DNA of 64,000 nucleotides from Petrimonas sp. IBARAKI (GTDB taxonomy: Bacteria; Bacteroidota; Bacteroidia; Bacteroidales; Dysgonomonadaceae): contig AP018040.2 in the NCBI GenBank assembly GCA_002356435.2, positions 1,674,001-1,738,000 on the forward strand. Reading direction: 5' to 3'. Shown here one piece after another: positions 7,330-16,075 of the stretch. The notes under the pieces are model-generated. The model did not search any database and was not told the DNA's origin. It saw only the letters and a list, made by a program, of their open reading frames with translations. Numbering within the stretch: the first letter of the stretch is position 1; every line of letters starts with the position of its first letter. The translations under genes were made by a program, and so were the position numbers.

Positions 7330-9879
7330 TTATTGTTCTATCTTCTCGTGCTTGGCGATTTTTATCTCGATTTTTTGTTGTTCCTTGTTGAAATCCACCA
7401 CTACGGTCTCGCCTTCCTTGATGCCTGTCCGCAGGATCACTTCAGCCATTTCGTCTTCCACGTACTTCTGGATGGCACGTTTTAGCGGACGTGCTCCGAA
7501 CTGCACGTCGTAACCTTTGTCGGCAAGAAACTCTTTGGCTTCGGTAGTGAGTTCAACACAGTAACCCAACTCTTTGATACGCTTGTATAGTCCGTTAAGT
7601 TCCAGGTCGATAATTTTGAAGATAGAATCTTTGCTTAACTGGTCAAACATCACGATGTCGTCTACCCGATTCAAGAACTCGGGGGCAAACGCTTTGTTCA
7701 GCGCTTTTTGTATAACACTTCTCGAATATTCGGTGTCGGAGACATCGCTGTTGGTGCTGAACCCGATTCCGCGGCCGAAATCCTTTAGCTGTCGCGTCCC
7801 GATATTGGAGGTCATGATGAGGATCGTATTTTTGAAATCGATTTTACGTCCCAGGCTATCGGTGATATGCCCTTCATCCAGAATTTGCAGCAAGATGTTG
7901 AACACATCGGGGTGCGCTTTTTCTATTTCGTCAAGCAGGACAACGGAGTAGGGGCGGCGACGCACTTTTTCGGTCAACTGACCGCCTTCTTCGTACCCCA
8001 CGTATCCGGGAGGCGCTCCTACCAGGCGGGAAACGTTGAACTTCTCCATATATTCGCTCATGTCTACGCGGATAAGGTTTTCGTGCGAGTCGAACAGAAA
8101 CTCCGCTAGCTTTTTTGCCAGGTGTGTTTTCCCGACGCCTGTTGGTCCCAGGAACATAAACGTACCGATAGGCTTGTTGGGATCTTTCAGCCCCACGCGG
8201 TTCCGCTGGATAGCCTTCACGATCTTGTCCACGGCTTCATCCTGGCCGATGACCTGCGCTTTGAGTTCATTTTTCATTTCCAGCAAGCGTTGGCCTTCGG
8301 CCTGGGCAATCCGCTGAACAGGCACGCCCGATATCATGGCCACCACCTCGGCAATTTTTTCTTCGTCAACGATTTCCGGTTTTTCCTTTATTTCTTTTTG
8401 CCAGCGTTGCTCTTCAGCTTCCAGTGCCAGCAAAAGCTGGCGTTGTTTGTCGCGATAGCTTGCCGCCAATTCATATTTCTGGGCTTTCACCGCGTCGTTT
8501 TTCATCTGTTCCACCACTTTCAGCTCTTCCTCCATCTCTTCAATCACTTTGGGAATGGAGATGTTGGAAATATGAACACGCGCGCCGGATTCATCCAGGG
8601 CATCGATGGCCTTATCGGGAAAAGTACGGTCGGATACATACCTTTCTGTCAGCTTCACGCACGCCTCCAACGCCTCGTCGGTATAACGGACGTTGTGATG
8701 TTCTTCGTACCGCTCTTTAATGTTCCGGAGGATTTGCAAGGTCTCTTCGGGGGTGGTAGCGTCAACGATTACTTTCTGGAAACGACGTTCCAGTGCCCCG
8801 TCTTTTTCAATGTTCTTGCGATATTCATCCAGCGTGGTAGCTCCAATACACTGAATTTCACCTCGAGACAGCGCAGGTTTCAGCATGTTTGCTGCGTCCA
8901 GCGATCCGGCAGCTCCTCCGGCACCGACGATGGTGTGAATCTCGTCGATAAAGAGAATGATGTTCGGATTTTTAGACAGTTCGTTCAGTATGGCTTTGAT
9001 CCGCTCTTCAAACTGGCCACGGTACTTGGTCCCGGCTACAATGGAGGCCATATCAAGCGCAATCACGCGTTTGTCGAACATGGCACGTGAAACTTTTTTC
9101 TGTACGATACGTAATGCTAGTCCATCCACGATGGCCGACTTTCCTACACCGGGATCGCCAATGAGCACGGGATTGTTTTTCTTGCGGCGGCTCAGTATCT
9201 GGGCAATGCGTTCGATTTCCTTTTCCCGTCCCACAATGGGGTCGAGGCGGTTCTCCAGGGCGGCACGGGTAATATCTGTTCCGAAATTATCAAGTACCGG
9301 TGTGTCTGAAGCCGGGCTTTTTGCCTGCGATTGTCCGCCTTGTCCTCCAGGATTGAAAGATGATTTTCCGGCCTGTTCATCGTCATCGTCGTCAGTAAAG
9401 TTCGGGCCCATTGAAGGAGAATCCGCACTGCTTTCGGCACGTGCGTCAAGTATACTTTTTACATACAGAAATGCACTGGAATAATCGAGATGAAACTGTT
9501 GCAGGATATCGTTTATCGGAGTATTTTTCTCCTTCAGCAGCGCTAAAAGGATATGTTCCGAATCGGTTTCTGTGCTTTTGGTGAGCCTGGCTTCCAGTAT
9601 GCTCATCTTTAACGTTTTTTCCGTACTTTTGTTGATGACCAATTCACGTGTTTCGTCGTACGGCTCCTGAATCTGGCGAAACCGGTCGTCGATATAGTTT
9701 TTTAAATGCTTTATGTCCACATCAAAATCCTGAAGCACCTGGATGGCCATCCCGTCCCCGTCGCGGAGAATAGCGAGCATCAAGTGTTCCGGTCCGATAT
9801 AATTGTTTTGTAGTCTTTCGGCTTCTTCACGGCTGTATGCCATGATGTCCCTGACCCGTTGAGAAAAATTGTTGTCCAT
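7330..9879 (-). CDS. clpC: ATP-dependent Clp protease ATP-binding subunit ClpC
   Basis: This is an 849-aa Hsp100 unfoldase. In order: a Clp N-domain repeat (about 1-145), an acidic glycine-rich linker with DDDDDEQAG, AAA+ module 1 with Walker A GDPGVGKS (about 245) and Walker B IILFIDEIHT, a UVR/middle segment (MKNDAVKAQKYELAA) that identifies ClpC rather than ClpB, AAA+ module 2 with Walker A GPTGVGKTH and Walker B VVLLDEIEKAHP, and the C-terminal D2-small domain. It unfolds proteins for ClpP in the cytosol. The gene is monocistronic: a good promoter lies upstream and an intrinsic terminator downstream. Neither mcsAB nor clpP is in the window. Confidence 0.97.
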   Translation of the reverse strand: MDNNFSQRVRDIMAYSREEAERLQNNYIGPEHLMLAILRDGDGMAIQVLQDFDVDIKHLKNYIDDRFRQIQEPYDETRELVINKSTEKTLKMSILEARLTKSTETDSEHILLALLKEKNTPINDILQQFHLDYSSAFLYVKSILDARAESSADSPSMGPNFTDDDDDEQAGKSSFNPGGQGGQSQAKSPASDTPVLDNFGTDITRAALENRLDPIVGREKEIERIAQILSRRKKNNPVLIGDPGVGKSAIVDGLALRIVQKKVSRAMFDKRVIALDMASIVAGTKYRGQFEERIKAILNELSKNPNIILFIDEIHTIVGAGGAAGSLDAANMLKPALSRGEIQCIGATTLDEYRKNIEKDGALERRFQKVIVDATTPEETLQILRNIKERYEEHHNVRYTDEALEACVKLTERYVSDRTFPDKAIDALDESGARVHISNISIPKVIEEMEEELKVVEQMKNDAVKAQKYELAASYRDKQRQLLLALEAEEQRWQKEIKEKPEIVDEEKIAEVVAMISGVPVQRIAQAEGQRLLEMKNELKAQVIGQDEAVDKIVKAIQRNRVGLKDPNKPIGTFMFLGPTGVGKTHLAKKLAEFLFDSHENLIRVDMSEYMEKFNVSRLVGAPPGYVGYEEGGQLTEKVRRRPYSVVLLDEIEKAHPDVFNILLQILDEGHITDSLGRKIDFKNTILIMTSNIGTRQLKDFGRGIGFSTNSDVSDTEYSRSVIQKALNKAFAPEFLNRVDDIVMFDQLSKDSIFKIIDLELNGLYKRIKELGYCVELTTEAKEFLADKGYDVQFGARPLKRAIQKYVEDEMAEVILRTGIKEGETVVVDFNKEQQKIEIKIAKHEKIEQ

Positions 9880-9913
9880 TTATTAACTTCCTTATCTTCT
9901 AAATAGTAGATTA

Positions 9914-9946
9914 CAAATATAGTTTTTTATTTAGTATAATAACAAA
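9914..9946 (-). promoter_or_regulatory. clpC promoter, TTTG-n21-TATATTTG
   Basis: Read on the minus strand, TTTG (9946-9943) is followed after 21 bp by TATATTTG (9921-9914), both exact consensus elements. The expected transcript start is about 30 bases ahead of the clpC ATG. Confidence 0.65.
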
Positions 9947-9986
9947 AACAATGCCAACAAAGTTAGTTAATCCCTGGGTCCTGTGA

Positions 9987-10559
9987 CTAAATTAATGCCG
10001 CTTTAACTCTTGTTTTGAGTTCCGGCAATACTTTTTCGGTAAACCACTTATTCTTTGCCTGCCAAATATTGTTTCGGGGTGACGGATGAGGCAACGGAAA
10101 ATAATCAGGCAAGTACACGTCGAAAAGCAAGATGGTTTCCGTCAGGGTGGCTTTGGCTGTATCCCGAAGGTAGTATTGCTGCGCGTACCTGCCTACAAGC
10201 AAAATAAGCCTAACGTCCTTCATCGCATCCAACAACTTGCTATGCCACAACGGAGCACATTCGGGCCGCGGAGGCAGATCGCCCGATTTGCCCCTGCCCG
10301 GATAACAAAAACCCATCGGCATCAGGGCAAATTTTTCGGGATCGTAAAAGGTGGCCTTGTCAACGCCCATCCATTCACGCAAATTATCGCCGCTTTTATC
10401 GTTCCAGGGAACTCCTGTTTCGTGGACAATTCGGCCCGGTGCCTGTCCGATAACCACAATTCTGCTTTTGCTGTGTGCCGCAATTACTGGTTTGGGGCCT
10501 AAGGGAAGGAATGCTTCACAGACTTTACAGTTCCGTATTTCGCGCAACAATTCATTCAT
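9987..10559 (-). CDS. Uracil-DNA glycosylase family protein
   Basis: The 190-aa protein has the UDG superfamily fold. It has an N-terminal segment with C-x-x-C (NCKVCEAFLP), motif 1 GQAPGRIVHETGVPWND, a central strand RLILLVGRYAQQYYL, and motif 2 PLPHPSPRNN, where HPSPRN supplies the DNA-intercalating loop. This is closest to the short bacterial UDG-like branch rather than to classical Ung. It probably removes uracil or a related lesion from DNA in the cytosol. It sits 84 bases behind katA on the same strand, so it may be read with the oxidative-stress genes. Confidence 0.8.
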   Translation of the reverse strand: MNELLREIRNCKVCEAFLPLGPKPVIAAHSKSRIVVIGQAPGRIVHETGVPWNDKSGDNLREWMGVDKATFYDPEKFALMPMGFCYPGRGKSGDLPPRPECAPLWHSKLLDAMKDVRLILLVGRYAQQYYLRDTAKATLTETILLFDVYLPDYFPLPHPSPRNNIWQAKNKWFTEKVLPELKTRVKAALI

Positions 10560-10643
10560 TTCCTTGATCAGTTCTGGAAAATCAAAACGGTATCCGGACC
10601 GGAATTATTTTGATGACAAATTGGCGGATAATGAAAAAACCGG

Positions 10644-12149
10644 TCAGTTTATTCCTGCCTTCTCGTACGGAATTCCGCAGGCATCGGCAACCCCTCTTCC
10701 ATAATCCGGATCGGCTTTAAAACAATTACCTATGTGGCGGATTTTGATATGTTCTTCCACACCGTTCATATTCCGCGCCGTATTTTCGAACAACCGTTGC
10801 TGTGCATCGGGAGTCATCAGCCGGAATAGTTTGCCGGGTTGCTCATAGTAGTTGTCATCGTCTTCACGGAAGTTCCATCGTTTGATATCACCGCTTACTT
10901 TCTGGGTCGGCTCATCGTGTTCGGGTTGTTCACGCCAGATGTTGTAGCTGTTGGGTTCGTAATGCAATGTTGCGCCGTGGTTCCCGTCAACACGCATCTG
11001 TCCGTCGCGGTGGAACGAGTTGTAGGTGTGCGTAGCCCCCCTTGGCATGTTTACAGGAATCTGGTGGTGGTTCACTCCCAGCCGGTAGCGTTGTGCATCT
11101 CCGTATGAGAATAAACGCCCCTGTAACATCCTGTCGGGAGAAAAGCCTATTCCCGGAACAATGTTGGCCGGATTGAAGGCGGCTTGTTCGACGTCTTGAA
11201 AATAGTTTTCGGGGTTTCGGTTCAGTTCAAACTCTCCCACCGGAATTAGCGGGAAGTCGCCTTTATACCAAACCTTTGTCAGGTCGAACGGGTTGTAAGG
11301 CATGCTCTCGGCCTGTTCTTCCGTCATTATCTGGATAAACATCTTCCATTTCGGATAATTGCCGTTGCCGATAGCTTCAAACAGATCCCTCTGATGACTT
11401 TCGCGGTCGTTCCCAACCAGTTCGATCGCTTCCTGGTCGGTCAAGTTTTCGATGCCCTGTTGGGTTACAAAATGGAACTTTACCCAGAAACGCTGGTTGT
11501 TCGCGTTGATCAAACTGAACGTATGGCTTCCGAAGCCGTGCATGTGCCGATAGGAGCGGGGTATCCCCCTGTCGCTCATCGTGATGGTAACCTGATGCAA
11601 TGCCTCGGGAAGGCTACTCCAGAAGTCCCAGTTGTTGTTGGAGCTGCGCAGGTTGGTGTAAGGATCACGTTTTACCGCGTGGTTCAAATCAGGGAATTTC
11701 AGGGGGTCGCGGAAAAAGAAGACCGGTGTGTTGTTGCCGACCAGATCCCAGTTGCCTTCTTCGGTATAAAACTTCATGGCAAAGCCACGGATGTCCCTTT
11801 CGGCATCGGCTGCCCCACGCTCACCGGCAACGGTCGAAAAACGGACAAACATTTCTGTCTTCTTGCCAATCTCGGAGAAGATTTTCGCCTTGGTGTAAGG
11901 TGTAATGTCGTGGGTAACGGTGAAGGTGCCGAAGGCACCCGACCCTTTAGCATGCATACGTCGCTCCGGAATTACCTCGCGATCGAAATGAGCAAGTTTC
12001 TCCAAAAACCACACGTCTTGCAGCATCATAGGCCCGCGTGGACCAGCGGTCATTGCGTCCTGGTTGTTGCCAACCGGAGCTCCAGCAACCGTGGTCATCG
12101 GTTTTTGATTTTCTTTGTCTCTTTTTTTCTTCAATTCTTCTGCGTTCAT
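10644..12149 (-). CDS. katA: Haem catalase KatA
   Basis: This 501-aa monofunctional haem catalase breaks hydrogen peroxide into water and oxygen. The distal histidine lies in [12 protein letters not shown], the distal asparagine in [14 protein letters not shown], and the proximal haem-ligand tyrosine in [14 protein letters not shown]. Length fits the small-subunit clade, and no signal peptide is seen. ATG 12149 is chosen; the in-frame TTG three codons upstream is less likely. It lies 62 bases downstream of dps, with perR ahead of that, so the three form a peroxide-response group. The gap contains an A/T-only inverted repeat. Confidence 0.96.
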   Translation of the reverse strand: MNAEELKKKRDKENQKPMTTVAGAPVGNNQDAMTAGPRGPMMLQDVWFLEKLAHFDREVIPERRMHAKGSGAFGTFTVTHDITPYTKAKIFSEIGKKTEMFVRFSTVAGERGAADAERDIRGFAMKFYTEEGNWDLVGNNTPVFFFRDPLKFPDLNHAVKRDPYTNLRSSNNNWDFWSSLPEALHQVTITMSDRGIPRSYRHMHGFGSHTFSLINANNQRFWVKFHFVTQQGIENLTDQEAIELVGNDRESHQRDLFEAIGNGNYPKWKMFIQIMTEEQAESMPYNPFDLTKVWYKGDFPLIPVGEFELNRNPENYFQDVEQAAFNPANIVPGIGFSPDRMLQGRLFSYGDAQRYRLGVNHHQIPVNMPRGATHTYNSFHRDGQMRVDGNHGATLHYEPNSYNIWREQPEHDEPTQKVSGDIKRWNFREDDDNYYEQPGKLFRLMTPDAQQRLFENTARNMNGVEEHIKIRHIGNCFKADPDYGRGVADACGIPYEKAGIN

Positions 12150-12181
12150 ACCATACAATGTTTGTTGTTAACGATTAATGT

Positions 12182-12201
12182 CTAAAAAATAATTTTTTTA
12201 G
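12182..12201. other. A/T-rich inverted repeat between dps and katA
   Basis: CTAAAAAA (12182-12189) and TTTTTTAG (12194-12201) are perfect arms around TAAT. It could be a weak attenuator after dps or part of a katA operator. It does not match the palindrome in front of perR. Confidence 0.3.
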
Positions 12202-12211
12202 CAGATGCAGA

Positions 12212-12688
12212 TTAGGACAAAAATGAAGTAAGCATCCAAACCTCTTTTTCCTGTCCGCTGATGTAGTCGCTCAGAAGCGCTACGGTTACTTCATCATCAA
12301 TCTCTGAAGCCAAGGCAAGCAATTCTCTTTCGGAAGCGATGAGCAATTTGAGCGTGTCGAGAATGTTTTTGATGGCTTCATCAGTACCGGTAACTACGCC
12401 GGTTTCTTTTACGTTGGCAGTTTTCAAGTACTTTGTGAAGGTGTGGGCCGGAGTTTCACCAAGCATAAGGAGTCTTTCGGCAACTTCATCTACTTTAGCG
12501 GCAGCATCGTTGTACATCTCTTCGAATTTTTCGTGGAGAAGGTAAAAATCCTTGCCTTTTATGTTCCAGTGGAATCCCCGTAAATTGGTGTAATAAACTT
12601 GTAGGTCTGCCAGTAATTGCTGTAACCCCTTGGTTACATTTTCTACATTTCTTAATCCTGTAAATTCAGTTGTTTTCATTGTTTTCAT
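12212..12688 (-). CDS. dps: Dps / ferritin-like DNA-binding protein
   Basis: This 158-aa protein is a four-helix Dps. The helix-A/B ferroxidase signature is clear: LRGFHWNIKGKDFYLLHEKFEEMYND, then AAAKVDEVAERLLMLG, supplying His, Asp and Glu ligands between subunits. Dps dodecamers oxidise ferrous iron with peroxide and protect DNA. The start ATG is 3 bases past the perR stop; a second ATG at 12679 is possible. This tight spacing implies co-transcription with perR and regulation by it. Confidence 0.93.
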   Translation of the reverse strand: MKTMKTTEFTGLRNVENVTKGLQQLLADLQVYYTNLRGFHWNIKGKDFYLLHEKFEEMYNDAAAKVDEVAERLLMLGETPAHTFTKYLKTANVKETGVVTGTDEAIKNILDTLKLLIASERELLALASEIDDEVTVALLSDYISGQEKEVWMLTSFLS

Positions 12689-12691
12689 TTT

Positions 12692-13138
12692 TTATTGTTT
12701 TTGATTAATTGATTTTTTGTTTATTGATTTTCCACTGATATGAAGGGTGATCGAACTTATATGATAACCTTCGATAGCATTTTTATCGAAATAAGTTTTC
12801 AGCATTTCATCCAGTTCTTCGTTTATGTAATCCTGAATTTCCTCGTTGCCTTCATTGTACAGGTGGTGATGGTGTTTCAAGACGCCATCGTAACGCATAA
12901 CTTCTCCTTCGGTTAAGACCTTATTGATAACCCCGTATTTGACAAAAGTGTCGAGTGTTTTGTAAACCGTTCCAATAGCTATGCTGGGGTATTTGTCATG
13001 AATAAAATCAATGATCTGTTCAGCCGTTGGATGATTACGTAACGTGTAAATCGCTTCGAGTACCCCGATTCGTTGGGGAGTTACTTTCAGATCTTTCTCT
13101 TTTATGAGCTCCTGAATGTGTTTAATATCTACATGCAT
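12692..13138 (-). CDS. perR: PerR-like Fur family regulator without cysteines
   Basis: This 148-aa protein has the Fur fold: winged helix about 1-85 (LKVTPQRIGVLEAIYT, AIGTVYKTLDTFVKYG) and a dimerisation half. The regulatory metal ligands of PerR appear kept: His in NHPTAEQ, Asp in MRYDG, His in the KHHHHLY run, and Asp in EIQDY. There is no cysteine at all, so the structural Cys4 zinc site of classical PerR and Fur is missing. Gene order perR-dps-katA supports a peroxide sensor. A 6-1-6 palindrome just upstream suggests autoregulation. What stabilises the dimer without zinc is unknown. Confidence 0.88.
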   Translation of the reverse strand: MHVDIKHIQELIKEKDLKVTPQRIGVLEAIYTLRNHPTAEQIIDFIHDKYPSIAIGTVYKTLDTFVKYGVINKVLTEGEVMRYDGVLKHHHHLYNEGNEEIQDYINEELDEMLKTYFDKNAIEGYHISSITLHISGKSINKKSINQKQ

Positions 13139-13145
13139 TTTAATC

Positions 13146-13176
13146 CTAATAAAGAATCATTCTTACATAAAACAAA
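13146..13176 (-). promoter_or_regulatory. perR promoter region with 6-1-6 palindromic operator
   Basis: AAGAATcATTCTT (13152-13164) is a perfect 13-base palindrome with a one-base centre, the geometry of PerR/Fur boxes. On the minus strand a TTTG (13176-13173) is followed after 19 bp by TTTATTAG (13153-13146), an imperfect -7 element. The palindrome lies across the spacer and -7 element, where a repressor would block polymerase. The predicted transcript start nearly touches the ATG, so the promoter assignment is tentative; the palindrome itself is plain. Confidence 0.55.
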
Positions 13177-13249
13177 TTCTCGGAGGAATTGTTCACGTAA
13201 GATAATTTTTTTTGCCTGTTTTGGATTAGAACATCCGAAATCAGTACGG

Positions 13250-14365
13250 TTACGACGTTTTAAGATTGTTTTCTTTTGTCTTTTTGTATCGGGGTATGCT
13301 GAATTTCCGGGACTTCATCCGGGTGGTGACACGTGGTTGTGCCGTTGAGCCTGGAATGTACTCGTGTCGGTACATATTGAAGAAGAGCACAAACAGGGAG
13401 AGCAGCAGGGGGCCGAAAATAACGCCCCAGAACCCGAACATGGGAATTCCGATCAATACTCCGAAAATGGTTATCAACGGATGAATATCGGCCAATACCT
13501 TTTGAAGCAGAAAACGCGCAACATTGTCAACACCGCCAATAATAATGAATCCGTATGCAGTCATTCCGATACCGCTCCCGATATCACCTGCAAGCCATAA
13601 ACTTAGTGCAATGGGAACCCACACGATAGCTGTTCCCAGGATTGGGATAATGGAGGTAAATCCCGTTAGAATAGCGTACAACAGGGCGCTATCCACCCCA
13701 AAAAACATATATCCCAAGTAAGCAAAGACGCCCTGAATAATAGCCAGTAAGGGTATTCCGATAGCATTAGCCTGAATGATCATCTTGGTTTCTTCACCCA
13801 GGATTTGTTTGTTTTCTTCTTTAAAGGGCAAAATTTCCTTGACCATCTTCTCAAAGCTTTCGTAGTTATAGAGCATATAGAAAAGGATGAAAAGTGCAAA
13901 AAGGGAATTAATCATTAATGAGTAGATACTTGCACCGAGCGATTGCAATATGTTTCCACCCAGTTTGGGCAGGCTGGACAAGTTTTCGGGGGTGAACAAA
14001 TCGAAATCAAGCCGCTCTTCAATCATCTTAACGAAGTTGTTGAAGTTCTCTATTATGGCTTTGGGGTCAATAGAAATTCCCGATACGGTATCGATCACCA
14101 AAAAGGCGATGCCTGTAAGTGGCCCTAAAAACAACAATAGGGCTTCCAGGGTCAGGAGGGTGGCCGCAAACCCTTTTTTTATCTTCTTTTTTTCTACCAG
14201 GTAGGTCATCTGTCCTTTTAAAAGCACATAAAGCGTGGCAGCTCCTAAAAAACCGCTCAGGTAAAGGCGAAGTTCTTTGAAAAGGATCAGTCCGAGCAGG
14301 ATCAGAAACCCAATGAGTATGTATTTGTATTCTTTCTTTTTATAAGGGAGATTATTCTCGATCAT
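13250..14365 (-). CDS. AI-2E family (PerM/YdiK-like) membrane permease
   Basis: The 371-aa protein has the eight-helix plan of the AI-2E/PerM family: two N-terminal helices, a helix followed by a soluble amphipathic region (about 100-150), then five C-terminal helices that include GFTSIIPILGTAIVWVPIAL and ADIHPLITIFGVLIGIPMFGFWG, both strong family signatures. Members export small molecules or sodium; the substrate here is unknown. The basic tail is cytoplasmic. The DUF2007 gene starts 28 bases upstream of its ATG and is probably co-transcribed. Confidence 0.9.
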   Translation of the reverse strand: MIENNLPYKKKEYKYILIGFLILLGLILFKELRLYLSGFLGAATLYVLLKGQMTYLVEKKKIKKGFAATLLTLEALLLFLGPLTGIAFLVIDTVSGISIDPKAIIENFNNFVKMIEERLDFDLFTPENLSSLPKLGGNILQSLGASIYSLMINSLFALFILFYMLYNYESFEKMVKEILPFKEENKQILGEETKMIIQANAIGIPLLAIIQGVFAYLGYMFFGVDSALLYAILTGFTSIIPILGTAIVWVPIALSLWLAGDIGSGIGMTAYGFIIIGGVDNVARFLLQKVLADIHPLITIFGVLIGIPMFGFWGVIFGPLLLSLFVLFFNMYRHEYIPGSTAQPRVTTRMKSRKFSIPRYKKTKENNLKTS

Positions 14366-14393
14366 GTATTTTTAGTGATTAAAAAAATTCAAC

Positions 14394-14627
14394 TTAAAGA
14401 AAAAAGTCTTCCGGTTCGGCAAAACCGCCTTCGATAAGTGCATTTTTAGCAGCATCGTAATCCGAAGCCTTTACCTGCATCTCGATATCCCCAATGCTAT
14501 AGGCCAGCCGGCTAGCTGTTAAATTTTTCATAAATACTTCAATACCTTTCATTTCCATGAATGTTTGAACGATGGATACATCGGCAGGGAAAGCAAATGT
14601 TTTGACGGTAATAAACTCTTCTTCCAT
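14394..14627 (-). CDS. DUF2007-family small protein
   Basis: The 77-aa protein matches the short DUF2007 (putative signal-transducing) fold: FAFPADVSIVQTFMEMKGIEVFM, then the strand IEMQVKASDYDAAKNAL. The beta-alpha-beta pattern resembles a small ACT-like domain. It has no signal peptide or membrane segment, so it is cytosolic. No function is established. It precedes the AI-2E permease by 28 bases. Confidence 0.75.
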   Translation of the reverse strand: MEEEFITVKTFAFPADVSIVQTFMEMKGIEVFMKNLTASRLAYSIGDIEMQVKASDYDAAKNALIEGGFAEPEDFFL

Positions 14628-14653
14628 AAAGCTGGTATTTGTTTAGTAGACTT

Positions 14654-14661
14654 CAAAAATA
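14654..14661 (-). promoter_or_regulatory. -7 element (TATTTTTG) of the DUF2007 gene
   Basis: An exact TAnnTTTG octamer on the minus strand lies 26 bases before the DUF2007 ATG. A TTTG is present at 23 bp, slightly longer than usual. Confidence 0.4.
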
Positions 14662-14705
14662 GTTTATTTTTTGATGATAAGGGTCAAAAACTCCATTTTT
14701 TGATG

Positions 14706-14713
14706 TAATTTTG
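14706..14713 (+). promoter_or_regulatory. -7 element (TAATTTTG) of the short-chain dehydrogenase gene
   Basis: An exact TAnnTTTG octamer is 23 bases before the ATG, divergent from the DUF2007 promoter. No -33 element is clear. Confidence 0.4.
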
Positions 14714-14736
14714 ATTTTATTATAATTTTATACGTT

Positions 14737-15495
14737 ATGAAGAGAAAGATTGCACTAATAACCGGTGCCACATCGGGGATAGGCGAAGCTACGACCTGGA
14801 GATTAGCCGAAAATGGCTATGACGTTATCATCACCGGACGCAGAAACGAGAGATTAAAAGATGTAAAAGAAAAACTTCAAAAAGCGGGGACCCGTGTGTT
14901 GGCCCTTTGTTTTGATGTTCGTGTTGAATTTGAAGTAAAATCGGCGATTGAAAATTTGCCGGATGACTGGAAAAAAATCGATGTATTGGTCAACAATGCG
15001 GGACTGGCAGCTGGATTAAGTACCCTGCAGGAAGGAGATACCGGTGACTGGAATCGAATGATCGACACCAACGTTAAGGGACTGCTTTACATGACCCGCT
15101 ACGTTTCTCCCCTGATGATAAAACAGGAGAAAGGACACATCATCAACATCGGATCGATTGCAGGAAAAGAAGTCTATCCTAATGGAAATGTCTATTGTGC
15201 TACCAAGCATGCAGTGGATGCGCTGACAAAAGGGATGCGGATAGATATGCTGAAGCACAACATAAAGGTTACCCAGGTTTGTCCCGGTGCGGTTGAAACG
15301 GAATTTTCCATCGTTCGTTTTCACGGGGATGAAGAACGTGCCGCCAAAGTATATGATGGGTTTGATAACCTTTTAGCCGATGATATTGCCGATTGTATTC
15401 TATTTGCCGTTTCCCGCCCGGCGCATGTAAACATCAACGATATGATTGTGATGCCAACCGCGCAGGCAACAGCATCGTTATTTTATAAAAAATAG
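14737..15495 (+). CDS. Short-chain dehydrogenase/reductase (YdfG-like)
   Basis: The 252-aa Rossmann enzyme carries all classical SDR marks: cofactor loop TGATSGIGEAT (residues 8-18), NNAG (about 87), the catalytic serine in NIGSIAGKE and the YxxxK pair in VYCATKHAVD. Arginines after the second strand (TGRRNERL) favour NADPH. The sequence is closest in style to YdfG/3-hydroxy acid or serine dehydrogenases, but substrate cannot be fixed. It is monocistronic and ends 5 bases from the convergent DUF192 gene. Confidence 0.9.
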   Translation: MKRKIALITGATSGIGEATTWRLAENGYDVIITGRRNERLKDVKEKLQKAGTRVLALCFDVRVEFEVKSAIENLPDDWKKIDVLVNNAGLAAGLSTLQEGDTGDWNRMIDTNVKGLLYMTRYVSPLMIKQEKGHIINIGSIAGKEVYPNGNVYCATKHAVDALTKGMRIDMLKHNIKVTQVCPGAVETEFSIVRFHGDEERAAKVYDGFDNLLADDIADCILFAVSRPAHVNINDMIVMPTAQATASLFYKK

Positions 15496-15500
15496 GTGGT

Positions 15501-16016
15501 TCAATGGCTTGAAAGCTCAAAAATAATTTTATCCCCTTCGGTAATTTGTTTTTGGGCACAATATCCGGCGTTTACTTCCACCACGTACAATGCCGGCCGG
15601 GTGGATGCATAGTTCCATTCTTTTAAGGGAGCGGTGTTTGTATGAATGGTAATGATTTCATTATCGGCGTTGACGAAAAGCATATCCAGGGGAATATAGG
15701 TGTTTTTCATCCAGAAACCCTGAATTTCCTCCTCATCGAAAACAAACAACATCCCGGCATCGGCGGGAAGGGACTTCCGGTACATCAATCCACGTGCCCG
15801 GCGCTGGTTGTTGTCCGCTACTTCAATATCGATAACCGAGAGGGTGTCGTTGTTTTGCGCCGACAAAAACGCTAGCGTTCCTTGTTTGTTGAAGGAAATT
15901 TCAAAAGCGCCACCGTCCGTTATTTTCGTGTCTTTTTTTTGTGTCAAAAAAAACAAGGTGGCTGCAACGGCTACCACAGCTATGAACCCAATAATAAGCA
16001 ATTTTTTTGATTTCAT
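15501..16016 (-). CDS. DUF192 domain protein with N-terminal membrane anchor
   Basis: This 171-aa protein has a hydrophobic N-terminal helix (residues 5-24), possibly uncleaved, followed by a DUF192 domain. Family marks are ARGLMYRKSLPADAGMLFVF, FWMKNTYIPLDMLFV and the final VVEVNAGYC. It is likely periplasmic and anchored; the family's role is not established. It lies 59 bases behind cbiB on the same strand and may be the tail of that transcript, though nothing links it to cobalamin. Confidence 0.85.
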   Translation of the reverse strand: MKSKKLLIIGFIAVVAVAATLFFLTQKKDTKITDGGAFEISFNKQGTLAFLSAQNNDTLSVIDIEVADNNQRRARGLMYRKSLPADAGMLFVFDEEEIQGFWMKNTYIPLDMLFVNADNEIITIHTNTAPLKEWNYASTRPALYVVEVNAGYCAQKQITEGDKIIFELSSH

Positions 16017-16075
16017 GCGATACTATTTTTTTATCAGCGTCGTGTGGATCAAATTTAGGACCAAGAACGCAAGTA

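Noticed and set aside
8122-9090. Long open frame of 322 codons antisense to clpC
   Set aside because: It lies wholly inside a confident gene on the other strand, has no recognisable motif and a Phe/His-rich composition typical of a reversed frame.
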